From contig JAHJMO010000011.1 of the NCBI GenBank assembly GCA_018821245.1, positions 1 to 48,111 on the forward strand: a stretch of DNA of 48,111 nt. The letters are read 5' to 3'. Shown here piece by piece: positions 40,882 to 48,111 of the stretch. This stretch comes from Patescibacteria group bacterium. Lineage in GTDB: Bacteria > Patescibacteriota > Microgenomatia > UBA10105 > UBA927. A model generated the notes under the pieces. It was not told the DNA's origin. It ran no database searches and was given only the letters and a program-made list of their open reading frames with translations. Each line of letters starts with the position of its first letter. The stretch's first letter is position 1. The position numbers and the translations under genes are program-made.

Positions 40882-40913
40882 AAACCGGCAGACCATAAAG
40901 GTGCCGGTTTTAT
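40882..40913. terminator. Bidirectional intrinsic terminator
   Basis: AAACCGGCA (40882-40890) and TGCCGGTTT (40902-40910) form a 9-bp stem with an 11-nt loop, followed by TTA on plus and preceded by an A-run that is a T-run on minus. It can serve both the surface-protein gene and the convergent gene at 40930. Confidence 0.7.
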
Positions 40914-40929
40914 ATTGCTCTTTGAAAAG

Positions 40930-41241
40930 TTAACCAGCAAGAGGCGAAAGGTTGAGCTTTTTCTCGATAGTGCTGACGCGTTTGTCCATCTCATCGCCGG
41001 CATCATCGAGGCGAGTGTGACTGCTGGCGTGGGCACCAAGCTCGTCACGCGCGTCCTGAATTTCTTTGGAAAGCTTGTCCATACGAGAAAAGAATTCTTC
41101 TTTGGTCGGAAGAAACTTTATCTCTTTCTGAACGATTTGACACACCTCATCAATCGTCGGAAATACAATCTTCATCCTATTGATGAGCTTGGCAATGTCT
41201 GACTCTGTCAGGGATGAGTTGTTCGATTTGACCTTTTTCAT
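40930..41241 (-). CDS. Coiled-coil hypothetical protein (103 aa)
   Basis: A basic N-terminus, a helix (DIAKLINRMKIVFPTIDEV), then a heptad-rich segment (SRMDKLSKEIQDARDELGA; MDKRVSTIEKKLNL) suited to a parallel coiled coil. No recognised family, signal peptide or membrane helix. It converges with the sortase substrate gene on a shared terminator. Confidence 0.6.
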   Translation of the reverse strand: MKKVKSNNSSLTESDIAKLINRMKIVFPTIDEVCQIVQKEIKFLPTKEEFFSRMDKLSKEIQDARDELGAHASSHTRLDDAGDEMDKRVSTIEKKLNLSPLAG

Positions 41242-41813
41242 ACTACTACTTTACTGCGTGAAAAAAGACGTGTCAATATAGATAGATTGATATCGGAAGA
41301 TATGGATCAAAATAGTTACAGATAGTTTGATCTATGTTTCCCGATTTCAAATGAAAACGGGCCTGCCCCGTAGGATTACGGGGTTAGTGAAAGGTTACGT
41401 TCTGCGGTTCTTTGGAATCTTTTGTTTTCCTATGAACTGTGAACTCATAACTCATCATTAATTTCGCACATTCACATATTGTTGGGTTATATATAAAAAA
41501 ATAAAGGGTAAACAGGGGTAGGGGTGACTCTGGGAGCTACCCAGGAATTTTGGAGTTGAATAATCGACTCTGGGATTCCTGGGTAAAATTCCCCAGATAA
41601 TTTTTTTATCGGTAAGCGGTAGCAAGACGTTAGAGGTACCTAAGCTCCAAAAAAATCCACTCGAAATCATTCGTTTGGTCAAAGAAATTCCAAGCAGCCG
41701 CGCGGAAAATCTTTGAAAATATCCCCGACCGAACTATTGAAGAGCTTATCGTCTCATTAGCGACAAAGCTCCCGAAGTAGATAGTTTGGAAGGAAAACCA
41801 AATCGGAGGAACT
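41242..41813. other. Gene-free spacer with inverted repeat and possible decayed frame
   Basis: No intact gene. ACCCAGGAAT (41539-41548) and ATTCCTGGGT (41575-41584) form an inverted repeat, and GACTCTGGGA occurs twice nearby. CCCCGT/ACGGGG (about 41373-41390) is another hairpin. From about 41562 a start-less frame reads plausible protein (KNPLEIIRLVKEIPSSRAENL), stops, and continues one frame over (ENIPDRTIEELIVSLATKLPK), as a decayed gene with a frameshift would. Confidence 0.4.
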
Positions 41814-42173
41814 ATGGACCCCATTTCGTATGTCGCCGGCATCGCAACCGGAATCGGCGGCCTGATCCTGATCATGGCCGTCGTCGTACCCGACAAGCCC
41901 GCTCAGAGGGCTGCAGCGTGGGTTGTGACGCGCAAAAACGTCCCCACAATGTTGCTGCCTTTCGCCATTCCGGCCGCCCTGGCAGGCTTGTTCGGCCTCG
42001 GCATCGCTTTCATTGAAGCCTTCAAAGGCCTGCAGGTAGCGCCGTGGGTGTGGATTGCTTTGTTCGCCGGTTCCGCAGTCATTGGAATCAATGTCGCAGT
42101 CCGTGCCCGTGTGAAGAAAACCGCAGCCGCAAAGAAAGCCGCCGCCGAAGTGAAGAAAACCAAGTCTAAATAA
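41814..42173 (+). CDS. Small membrane protein with Lys/Ala tail (119 aa)
   Basis: Three hydrophobic segments (about 5-25, 47-68 and 75-92) and a tail of KKTAAAKKAAAEVKKTKSK type, resembling histone-H1-like low-complexity tails. Family unknown. It has a strong SD (GGAGG) 5 nt upstream and GC-rich codon use, unlike the leaderless AT-richer neighbours. It is followed 12 nt later by a lipoprotein gene with the same traits; the pair is probably an operon and perhaps acquired. Confidence 0.6.
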   Translation: MDPISYVAGIATGIGGLILIMAVVVPDKPAQRAAAWVVTRKNVPTMLLPFAIPAALAGLFGLGIAFIEAFKGLQVAPWVWIALFAGSAVIGINVAVRARVKKTAAAKKAAAEVKKTKSK

Positions 42174-42185
42174 GGGAGAGTTGCC

Positions 42186-42872
42186 ATGAATAAGAACTTC
42201 ACTCGTATTTTGGCATTACTCATCATCCTGCCCTTCTTGATGAGCGCCTGCACGTGGCAGGATGTCGTTAATTTCGTTACCGGCCAACCTGCCGCCGCTA
42301 CAACTCCGACGCCGACGGTGGCGCCAACCGCGACGCCGCAACTGCCGACCAGCGTGCCCGAACCCACGGCCACCCTGCCCGCGACACCAACGCAAGTGGC
42401 CACCGTGCCACCCTCAGCCTGCCGCGAGCAGATGCTGGGCCCTTGGCAGCCGCCGACCAATGCGCCCGTGTACGACTATATTCAGATTAATACGGAGTTC
42501 TTGGATTCCGATTATCTGGTGAGCCTGTACTACGAACGCGACATCACGCTGAACGGTTGGCAAATCCAGGCTGGTGACGGCCGTGGCACTGAGATCGTCT
42601 ACACTGTACGAACCTCGATCAAAGAGGTTCAATTCAACGATCCTCGTCAGGGTGTAGCCTGGCGTTTATGCGCGCACCAAGACGCCCAGCTGGCGTCTGA
42701 AGCTCAGGCTCACGCCGAAGCCATTGCCACTCAGCGCTCCTGGCTCCGCGTGTATAGCGTCGGAGACCTCTGGTTATCGTTGCAAGCGGGCGATGCAGAG
42801 CTGATCAAGCTCATCAAATGCATTACCCCGAGCACCCAGGGGATCCCCGACTGCCACGCGCCTAGGCCATAA
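42186..42872 (+). CDS. Lipoprotein with Thr/Pro linker (228 aa)
   Basis: A lipoprotein signal peptide with lipobox LMSAC (C at about 22), a linker of Thr-Pro repeats (about 36-75: TPTPTVAPTATP), and a C-terminal domain with three Cys and mixed strands (DYLVSLYYERDITLNGWQIQ). The domain is not recognised. TPTP linkers after a lipobox are common in Chloroflexota lipoproteins, which with the GC-rich codons hints at transfer. SD GGGAG lies 7 nt before the ATG. Confidence 0.7.
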   Translation: MNKNFTRILALLIILPFLMSACTWQDVVNFVTGQPAAATTPTPTVAPTATPQLPTSVPEPTATLPATPTQVATVPPSACREQMLGPWQPPTNAPVYDYIQINTEFLDSDYLVSLYYERDITLNGWQIQAGDGRGTEIVYTVRTSIKEVQFNDPRQGVAWRLCAHQDAQLASEAQAHAEAIATQRSWLRVYSVGDLWLSLQAGDAELIKLIKCITPSTQGIPDCHAPRP

Positions 42873-42918
42873 TGGTCCCAACAAGGAGAAAAGACTAAAA
42901 AAATGTGAAATATGCAAA

Positions 42919-43015
42919 AAGCTTGTAGATCGATCCGCAAGGATCTTATCGAGAAAAATCGAGAAAATTCTACAAGCTTCACCCTAGCCAGCCACTACGG
43001 CAGGAGTGACTGGCT
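42919..43015. repeat. Two hairpins between lipoprotein and GT2 genes
   Basis: AAGCTTGTAGA (42919-42929) and TCTACAAGCTT (42969-42979) are perfect 11-nt arms around a nested GATCC-GCAA-GGATC stem. A second hairpin, AGCCAG-C-CACT / AGTG-A-CTGGCT (42986-43015), ends 8 nt before the GT2 start. Neither has a T-run. The first probably ends the lipoprotein transcript or stabilises it; the second could hide the GT2 start. Confidence 0.65.
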
Positions 43016-43023
43016 GAGGCGAT

Positions 43024-43968
43024 ATGAAGAAAAAACTGACAACTGACAACCGACAACTGACAACCAGACGGAAACCTCTGGTTTCCGTCATCATGCCCGT
43101 GTACAACGGGTCTCGTTTCGTGGGAAAAGCAATTGAATCGATCCTGACACAAACCTACCCGCGATGGGAACTTCTCATTGCCGATAGCGGATCCGATGAC
43201 GATACGTGGAAAATCCTTAAACGCTACAAAAAGCTCGCGCCCAGAAAAATCCGGCTGTTCCGGCTCCATAAAAACGGCGGGCCGTCAAGCACGTCCAATT
43301 ATCTATACCAATTTGCCCGCGGAGCCTATATAGCACCGATGGACGCCGATGACGTGAGCCACCGGAAACGGCTGACAAAGGAAGTAACTTTCCTGGAAAC
43401 CCACGAAGATGTTATGTTGGTTGGATCAAACGTCAAGGTGATTGATGCGAAAGGAAAAATCACCGGCTATAAGCATTGTCCCGTCGACCATGACAATATC
43501 GCCAAACGCATGGCCTTCGTCAATCCGATCGTTCACCCTTCGGTCATGATACGGCGCAGTATGCTCCCTAAACGCGACTACCTCTACTTCACCGCCTACG
43601 GCGTAAACAGCGACTACTATACATTTTTCGAGTGGCTCAAATGCGGCAAATTTGCCGGAATCCCGGAATATCTTCTGTCTTACCGAGTTCATGATCACAA
43701 TAGTTCGCTCCTGCATCTAAAATCTAAATTCATGACCATCACGAAAGCCCGCCTTGATGCCGTAACGAAACTCGGCTATCATGCTCCTGTCCTCATGTTT
43801 CCGGCGATATTACTTCAGGCTCTCATCGTAACCATCCTTCCCGAATCATGGCTCAAAGAGCTATTTTTCTATCTGCGCGGAGTGAAAAAACCGAAATTCA
43901 AGCTCCCTCCCTTTTCCTTTACCGTAACAATAGCTAAAATGAAAGAGTATGCTCCTTCGTTTAGGTAA
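43024..43968 (+). CDS. GT2-family glycosyltransferase (314 aa)
   Basis: GT-A fold inverting enzyme: VSVIMPVYNGSRFVGKAIESIL, LLIADSGSDDDTW and the metal-binding APMDADDVSHRKRL (DAD motif). Acceptor unknown. Codons 4-14 are a heptad repeat of AACTGAC type (43034-43065); the third unit is AACCGAC, where an unchanged unit would create an in-frame TGA. There is no SD. The stop overlaps the next gene by 20 nt, so the two are co-translated, probably for the same glycan. Confidence 0.9.
   Translation: MKKKLTTDNRQLTTRRKPLVSVIMPVYNGSRFVGKAIESILTQTYPRWELLIADSGSDDDTWKILKRYKKLAPRKIRLFRLHKNGGPSSTSNYLYQFARGAYIAPMDADDVSHRKRLTKEVTFLETHEDVMLVGSNVKVIDAKGKITGYKHCPVDHDNIAKRMAFVNPIVHPSVMIRRSMLPKRDYLYFTAYGVNSDYYTFFEWLKCGKFAGIPEYLLSYRVHDHNSSLLHLKSKFMTITKARLDAVTKLGYHAPVLMFPAILLQALIVTILPESWLKELFFYLRGVKKPKFKLPPFSFTVTIAKMKEYAPSFR
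43034..43065. repeat. Coding heptad repeat AACTGAC at the start of the GT2 gene
   Basis: Units AACTGAC, AACTGAC, AACCGAC, AACTGAC and a partial AACC. The one substituted base prevents TGA in the used frame. Loss or gain of one unit would truncate the enzyme near its N-terminus. Confidence 0.85.
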
Positions 43969-46936
43969 AACGCTCTCAAAACGGTGGCCAATCGTTTTTT
44001 TCATCCTTCTTGCGGTGGTGCTCTTTGTTGCAAACTATCAGCCGGGTACCTATCTTTTGGGCTGGGATAACGTCATACCGGAGTTTAACCTTGCCGAAAA
44101 TTTCGCCCGCAGTATCTTCGGGGTGTGGCAGGAACATCGGGGACTGGGGCTTTACGACGGCATGAATCATGCGACAAATCTCGTACATACTGTATTGCTC
44201 TGGCTTATGTCCTTCGCTTTACCGCAGGATACGCTGCGCTATGCATTTCACTTTCTCATGCATTTTTTGGGGGGCGTGGGCGCCTACATACTCCTCAAGC
44301 ACCTCATTGACAACCATCCACGGCCGCGTGTTTTTGTCAACGTACAATGGGTGGGGCTTGCTGGCGCGCTATTTTACATGTTTAACCTTGCCTCCATCCA
44401 GATGTTCTACACGCCGCTTGAAGCGTTTTCCGTGCATTTTGCGGCTCTACCATGGCTTGCGCTTACCTTATCAAAATACCTGACGAATGGAAGCAGAAAA
44501 AATCTTACCTTGTTTCTGATAGTTGCCCTTGCAACCACGCCGCAGTACTTTGTCCCAACTCTGCTTTTGCCTGTCGGAATACTGCTTGGAGCCATAACAG
44601 GTGTAATGGTTATACGTAACGTATCAAAAAAAACCATACGAAATGCCTCACTGGCTGCTGCCGGCTTTATCCTCGTCAATGCTTTTTGGCTTTTGCCGTA
44701 TGTTTACGGACTCCCGCACAACGCGCCTGTCATCGCCGATGCCAAAATAAATCAGATGTCATCGGAAGAAGTTTATGACAGAAATCTTGCCTACGGCGAC
44801 CTTCCCAACGTCCTTTTGAAACACGGATTTCCTCTCTCTTTTGAAGATATAAGCGCCAACGGAACATTCTCTTTTCTCATGGCTCCGTGGAAAACTCACC
44901 TTGACAATCCGATTGTGGTGACCGTGGGGTGGGTGCTTGTCGGCTTCTCAATTATTGGCCTTGCGGCAACCCTGACTAAACAATATCAACACATGATCGC
45001 CTTTGCTTTTATCTGGCTTGCGGGACTTATCATGTTAGCCAATGACACTCCAGTTCTTGCCGGCATCAACACATACCTTCGAAATACTATTCCGTTCTTC
45101 GCCGAAGCATTCCGGTTCCCATTTACAAAATTCGGTCTTTTGTACGGACTTGGAGCAAGCGTGGTGATCGCGCTTGGTGCCCATGTAATTGGACAATGGA
45201 TCTACAAACAATATAAAAAGGGACTGCCTGTGTTTACGCTTTTGGTCATATTGTCTATTATCGCTCTTTCTTTTCCGGCGTTTCAAGGTGACTTTATTGC
45301 CTCTAACATGCGCATTAAACTTCCCGAAGAATTCATGGAACTGTTTAACTATATGGAGAAAAAGGAAGTCGGACGGGTAGCATACCTACCGCAGCCTGCG
45401 TACTGGAGCTGGAAATACTACCGTTTCGGGTATCGCGGATCGGGATTTATCTGGTATGGGCTTCCTCAACCAATTCTCGACCGGGCGTTTGACCCGTGGA
45501 GCTCATATAACGAAAACTACTATTGGGAGCTTTCACAGGCGCTCTACAGCAAAGACTCGGACGCATTTAACAAGGTTTTATCAAAATATGACGTTCGCTA
45601 CATCCTCTTCGACGACAACCTTGTGTCTGCAGGTCACGACCGCGCACTGTTTTCCGAGGAAACAAAGGCGCTCCTTGGGGAAATAAGGGAAATTAGGGTG
45701 ATAAAAGAATTCGGAAAATTGACGCTTTATGAAGTCCTGTCAAATAAATCCAAAGGCTTTATCACTCTCGCGGGTCAATTGCCAACAGTCTCCCCTGCTT
45801 ACAATTGGACTGATAATGATGTGGCGTACCAACAGCTTGGTAACTATATCGCAACTCTTTCTTCAACTATCAACTATGAACCATCAACTATGAACTATTT
45901 ATATCCCTTCCGTAGCCTGTTTACCAAGCGAAGCGTCGGTGAACGTGAATTTACGATCACGGAAAACGAAAAAGAGATTGTCATTTCGGATCTTAATGAA
46001 ACAACAGGAGCCAGCATACTCAAAGATCAAGCCCTGGTTTACGCAGCCAGCGCTTCCGGTGATCTTAAAGCCGACTCGGTAAAAGAATGCGGACTACTTA
46101 AGGAGGGAACGGTTAAAGCGGAATTAGCTTCCGATACCGGGAATCAAGTGATCAAACCAGATCAATTTCTCCGCTTTATCAGTCTCAACCAGCGTGGCTG
46201 CTTATCATTCGGCGCCGATAATCTAAGTCATAAAGAAGGCTATGTAGTGGCCGTAGAAAGCCGCCATATTACAGGCAGACCTCTCATGCTTTCTCTTATC
46301 AACCAAACCGCCAAACACGTCGAGCTGGAAACATACCTGGATAAGTCAAAAGTAGATGATTGGCAGACGGATTATTTCATTCTCCCACCTCTGGCGCCTG
46401 ACGGGTTTGGGTACACCGTATACCTGTCTAACGACAGCATCGGACGGCATAAAACGATAAACGATATCAAAAGCATCCGCTTCTATATATTTCCCTATTA
46501 TGACCTCGTACGATACCATTCCTTTCTCCCCGCTCAACCCCAGGGGTTGAATTCAGAGGTTGTGTTCGTCGAGCACCCCAACCCATCGTATTACCGCGTA
46601 ATTATCCAACCCACAACCCACAACCCACAACCAACAACCCTTATCTTAAATCAGGCCTACCACCCCGGCTGGAAAGCCTATATTATTAATACGAGTTGTC
46701 AGTTAGAAAAACAAGTTAAAGAATTACTTCCCTTCCTCTTCGGCACCGAGATCAAGGAGCATGTGCTGGTGAATAATTGGGCAAACGGATGGCGCCTACC
46801 GTCGCCAGATACAACCTACAACCTACAACCTACAACCATTATCCTCTTCTTCTGGCCGCAGCTGCTGGAGTATCTGGGGTTCATCCTCCTCCCTGTTCCC
46901 TTCCTGATTGCCTGGAAAATAAAACAGAAGGATTAA
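43949..46936 (+). CDS. Giant polytopic GT-C-like membrane protein (995 aa)
   Basis: About 12 hydrophobic segments in the first 450 residues, starting with one at about 14-32 and an acidic first loop (LGWDNVIPEFNLAENF), as in lipid-linked-sugar glycosyltransferases (GT-C; YfhO or arabinofuranosyltransferase type). A large extracytoplasmic region follows (about 460-960) and one C-terminal helix (about 965-988). Three heptad tracts lie in the extracytoplasmic coding part. It shares 20 nt with the GT2 gene. Enzyme specificity is unknown. Confidence 0.75.
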   Translation: MLLRLGKTLSKRWPIVFFILLAVVLFVANYQPGTYLLGWDNVIPEFNLAENFARSIFGVWQEHRGLGLYDGMNHATNLVHTVLLWLMSFALPQDTLRYAFHFLMHFLGGVGAYILLKHLIDNHPRPRVFVNVQWVGLAGALFYMFNLASIQMFYTPLEAFSVHFAALPWLALTLSKYLTNGSRKNLTLFLIVALATTPQYFVPTLLLPVGILLGAITGVMVIRNVSKKTIRNASLAAAGFILVNAFWLLPYVYGLPHNAPVIADAKINQMSSEEVYDRNLAYGDLPNVLLKHGFPLSFEDISANGTFSFLMAPWKTHLDNPIVVTVGWVLVGFSIIGLAATLTKQYQHMIAFAFIWLAGLIMLANDTPVLAGINTYLRNTIPFFAEAFRFPFTKFGLLYGLGASVVIALGAHVIGQWIYKQYKKGLPVFTLLVILSIIALSFPAFQGDFIASNMRIKLPEEFMELFNYMEKKEVGRVAYLPQPAYWSWKYYRFGYRGSGFIWYGLPQPILDRAFDPWSSYNENYYWELSQALYSKDSDAFNKVLSKYDVRYILFDDNLVSAGHDRALFSEETKALLGEIREIRVIKEFGKLTLYEVLSNKSKGFITLAGQLPTVSPAYNWTDNDVAYQQLGNYIATLSSTINYEPSTMNYLYPFRSLFTKRSVGEREFTITENEKEIVISDLNETTGASILKDQALVYAASASGDLKADSVKECGLLKEGTVKAELASDTGNQVIKPDQFLRFISLNQRGCLSFGADNLSHKEGYVVAVESRHITGRPLMLSLINQTAKHVELETYLDKSKVDDWQTDYFILPPLAPDGFGYTVYLSNDSIGRHKTINDIKSIRFYIFPYYDLVRYHSFLPAQPQGLNSEVVFVEHPNPSYYRVIIQPTTHNPQPTTLILNQAYHPGWKAYIINTSCQLEKQVKELLPFLFGTEIKEHVLVNNWANGWRLPSPDTTYNLQPTTIILFFWPQLLEYLGFILLPVPFLIAWKIKQKD
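45864..45898. repeat. Coding heptad repeat CAACTAT in the GT-C gene
   Basis: Five 7-nt units: CAACTAT, CAACTAT, GAACCAT, CAACTAT, GAACTAT, encoding STINYEPSTMNY. Stop-free in the used strand. Confidence 0.85.
46608..46639. repeat. Coding heptad repeat AACCCAC in the GT-C gene
   Basis: Three full AACCCAC units and degenerate flanks, encoding QPTTHNPQPTT. Stop-free in all phases. Confidence 0.8.
46811..46837. repeat. Coding heptad repeat ACAACCT in the GT-C gene
   Basis: 3.9 perfect ACAACCT units, encoding TTYNLQPTT. It is the most uniform tract in the window and lies about 35 codons before the stop. Confidence 0.85.
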
Positions 46937-46943
46937 AAAAATA

Positions 46944-47300
46944 TTAAGAAATGTTGTCAGCTTGAATTGGAGAAGATTGCCAACGGTAAATTACCCGGCA
47001 AAAAGGATAGATCTCCCAACTGGTTAAATCCGGTGAGCTGTTAATTTGCTCTTCCTCTAAATCAGTAAATTGCTGAGTTGTGTTGTCGCGCCAATCACCT
47101 CTATTATGTAAAAATGGGTCAACATATCTGGTATCGGCAATTTGCACGCTGTTATCTCCAGTGACGTTCACAGTCAGTCGATGTAGATGAGTCATATCAA
47201 GCTCCCAATGATTTGCAATTTCTTCACGCGCACCCGGCTCTACAACTTTGGAAGAAAGCGGAATCAAACCGAAAAGGAAAACTTCTCTTCTGATTGTCAT
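46944..47300 (-). CDS. Hypothetical protein (118 aa)
   Basis: I do not recognise it. Beta-rich, with VFLFGLIPLSSKVVEPGAREEIAN and MTHLHRLTVNVTGDNSVQIADTR (general region) and aromatic residues near the end. No clear signal peptide. I start at the ATG at 47300 because TTGACA (47333-47338), 17 nt and TATTTT (47310-47315) precede it with 9 nt to spare; the upstream ATG lies within that promoter. Leaderless type. Confidence 0.55.
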   Translation of the reverse strand: MTIRREVFLFGLIPLSSKVVEPGAREEIANHWELDMTHLHRLTVNVTGDNSVQIADTRYVDPFLHNRGDWRDNTTQQFTDLEEEQINSSPDLTSWEIYPFCRVIYRWQSSPIQADNIS

Positions 47301-47309
47301 AACAAGCTT

Positions 47310-47338
47310 AAAATAATACAGTATCACCTATTTGTCAA
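47310..47338 (-). promoter_or_regulatory. Promoter giving a leaderless start at 47300
   Basis: TTGACA (47333-47338), exactly 17 nt, TATTTT (47310-47315), then 9 nt to the ATG. Confidence 0.65.
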
Positions 47339-47430
47339 CTATCGATCGTATAGAGATTAAATTTCTCAATGTTGGCGAGAAAATAATTCCCAACCACCTT
47401 TAAAGGTCAGACCTTGCAAGGTCTTTTGTC

Positions 47431-47661
47431 TTATTCTTCACTTGTGCCTCGTACGTGTCCGTAGATTACTCCGGAGACTATTCCCGACCGTTTTTTATTG
47501 GGTTTAGATCCGTCAACGCCGCGCTGCAAGCGGATATTTTGTAAATTCCGGTTGCTGCAGGCAAGTAGATATAATTCATCTTCACCTACTTCACCGATCA
47601 CACAACATGCAAGCATTTGTCGCGGGCCTTTATGGCAACCTAAACACTCCCTAGGTATCAT
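47431..47661 (-). CDS. Cys-containing hypothetical protein (76 aa)
   Basis: Small protein with CLGCHKGPRQMLACC near the N-terminus, a possible metal site, a central hydrophobic strand (ELYLLAC) and a basic tail. Not recognised. TGCTACAAT, an extended -10 (plus-strand ATTGTA 47670-47675), ends 8 nt before the ATG at 47661, which favours this start over the ATG at 47700. Confidence 0.5.
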   Translation of the reverse strand: MIPRECLGCHKGPRQMLACCVIGEVGEDELYLLACSNRNLQNIRLQRGVDGSKPNKKRSGIVSGVIYGHVRGTSEE

Positions 47662-47689
47662 AAGGAGATATTGTAGCATAAAATCGCAT

Positions 47690-47718
47690 TTTACAATCAC
47701 CGCTCTAGGGTTTAGGAT
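47690..47718 (+). promoter_or_regulatory. Promoter giving a leaderless GTG start at 47727
   Basis: TTTACA (47690-47695), exactly 17 nt, TAGGAT (47713-47718), then 8 nt to the GTG. Confidence 0.6.
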
Positions 47719-47726
47719 AAGAAATA

Positions 47727-48111
47727 GTGATCAACTTATTGTTGCTTATCGGAGAAATAACGATTCTTTATTTTTTTTCTGCAGCGTTGACGCAGAACTT
47801 GTATCTGGTGTTTCTCCTGGTTTTTCGAAACAGGCACGTCGCCGTAAGCCTGGTTACCGGCCTCCTCTTCCCCGGCACCGTGATCCACGAACTTTCGCAC
47901 CTCTTTACCGCAGAAATTTTGGGCGTCCACACAGGAAGACTCACACTTACCCCGGAAGCCATTGAGGAAAAAGAGGTAAAAACCGGAAGCGTGGCAATTG
48001 CTCAAACCGGCCCGTTTCGGCGGGCGGCAATTGGCCTTGCACCATTTTGGACGGGGCTTATCGCTCTAGGAGTTCTGTCTTACTTCCTGACAAGCGAAAA
48101 AATAACACAAA
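47727..48111 (+). CDS. Membrane metallopeptidase-like protein with HELSH motif, cut by the right edge (128 codons)
   Basis: A frame open from a GTG to the edge. Two hydrophobic helices (about 3-20 and 25-50) lead into GTVIHELSHLFTAEILGV, where HELSH (54-58) is a zinc HExxH motif inside a membrane helix, as in site-2-protease-like (M50) enzymes. TGPFRRAAIGLAPFWTGL then begins another helix. The start is a GTG: an in-frame TAA lies 6 nt upstream, and TAGGAT ends 8 nt upstream. The second metal-binding motif lies beyond the window. Substrate unknown. Confidence 0.7.
   Translation, partial: MINLLLLIGEITILYFFSAALTQNLYLVFLLVFRNRHVAVSLVTGLLFPGTVIHELSHLFTAEILGVHTGRLTLTPEAIEEKEVKTGSVAIAQTGPFRRAAIGLAPFWTGLIALGVLSYFLTSEKITQ

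Overview
The window looks like a chromosomal segment of an uncultivated bacterium of the Candidate Phyla Radiation (Patescibacteria), perhaps a Microgenomates-type lineage. I infer this from the gene set, not from a database search: compact genes, many orphan proteins, an L1 protein with a long basic N-terminal extension, an isolated Cas2/PaaX-like protein, four-helix-bundle proteins of the S23 type, a sortase with an LPVAG substrate, and a HELSH membrane protein cut by the right edge. The genetic code is standard.

Layout. 1-5.9 kb (minus strand): a HigB/HigA-type toxin-antitoxin pair whose toxin is frameshifted, then a primary-type sigma factor, a tandem ParB-like protein and a large orphan membrane protein. 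6-11.3 kb: two DUF457/YdjM-like membrane proteins, an L,D-transpeptidase, GalU and a secreted Cys-rich lysozyme-like protein. 11.3-17.5 kb: secE-nusG and rplK-rplA-rplJ-rplL, split by about 2.5 kb holding a RAYT-type transposase between palindromes, a truncated lipoprotein gene with a structured leader, and a second sigma factor. 18.2-26 kb: a small HTH protein, GalT, a fused PPAT/GTP-dependent dephospho-CoA kinase, a SIMPL protein, DeoC, Rpe, RpiB, and a Cas2/PaaX-like gene between two 34-bp palindromes. 26-33.8 kb (minus strand): two GT5 starch/glycogen-synthase-like enzymes, two GT4 glycosyltransferases, a WecG/TagA glycosyltransferase and MreB. 33.8-43 kb: a PEGA/propeller protein, tRNA-Arg(CCU) nested in tRNA-like halves, tRNA-Pro(CGG), Maf, Ndk, an M16 peptidase, sortase and substrate, and an SD-led two-gene island. 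43-48.1 kb: a GT2 glycosyltransferase, a giant GT-C-like membrane protein, small orphans and the HELSH protein.

Three patterns run across the window. (1) About twenty genes have a -10-like hexamer 6-9 nt before the start codon and no Shine-Dalgarno sequence, which predicts widespread leaderless transcription. (2) Heptanucleotide tandem repeats recur in promoters and inside coding frames, concentrated in surface-glycan genes (WecG-like, GT2, GT-C) and MreB. Seven is not a multiple of three, so a one-unit change would switch the frame: these look like candidate phase-variation loci. (3) A 21-nt palindrome encoding P-A-S-P-A-G-(R/G) sits in frame in both galT and wecG. In wecG it splits one heptad unit exactly, which suggests a small mobile palindrome.

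Functionally, GalU, GalT, the glycosyltransferases, MreB, the L,D-transpeptidase and the sortase pair form an envelope and surface-polysaccharide programme. DeoC, Rpe, RpiB, Ndk and Maf handle pentoses and nucleotides. The rest is the core expression machinery plus two sigma factors.
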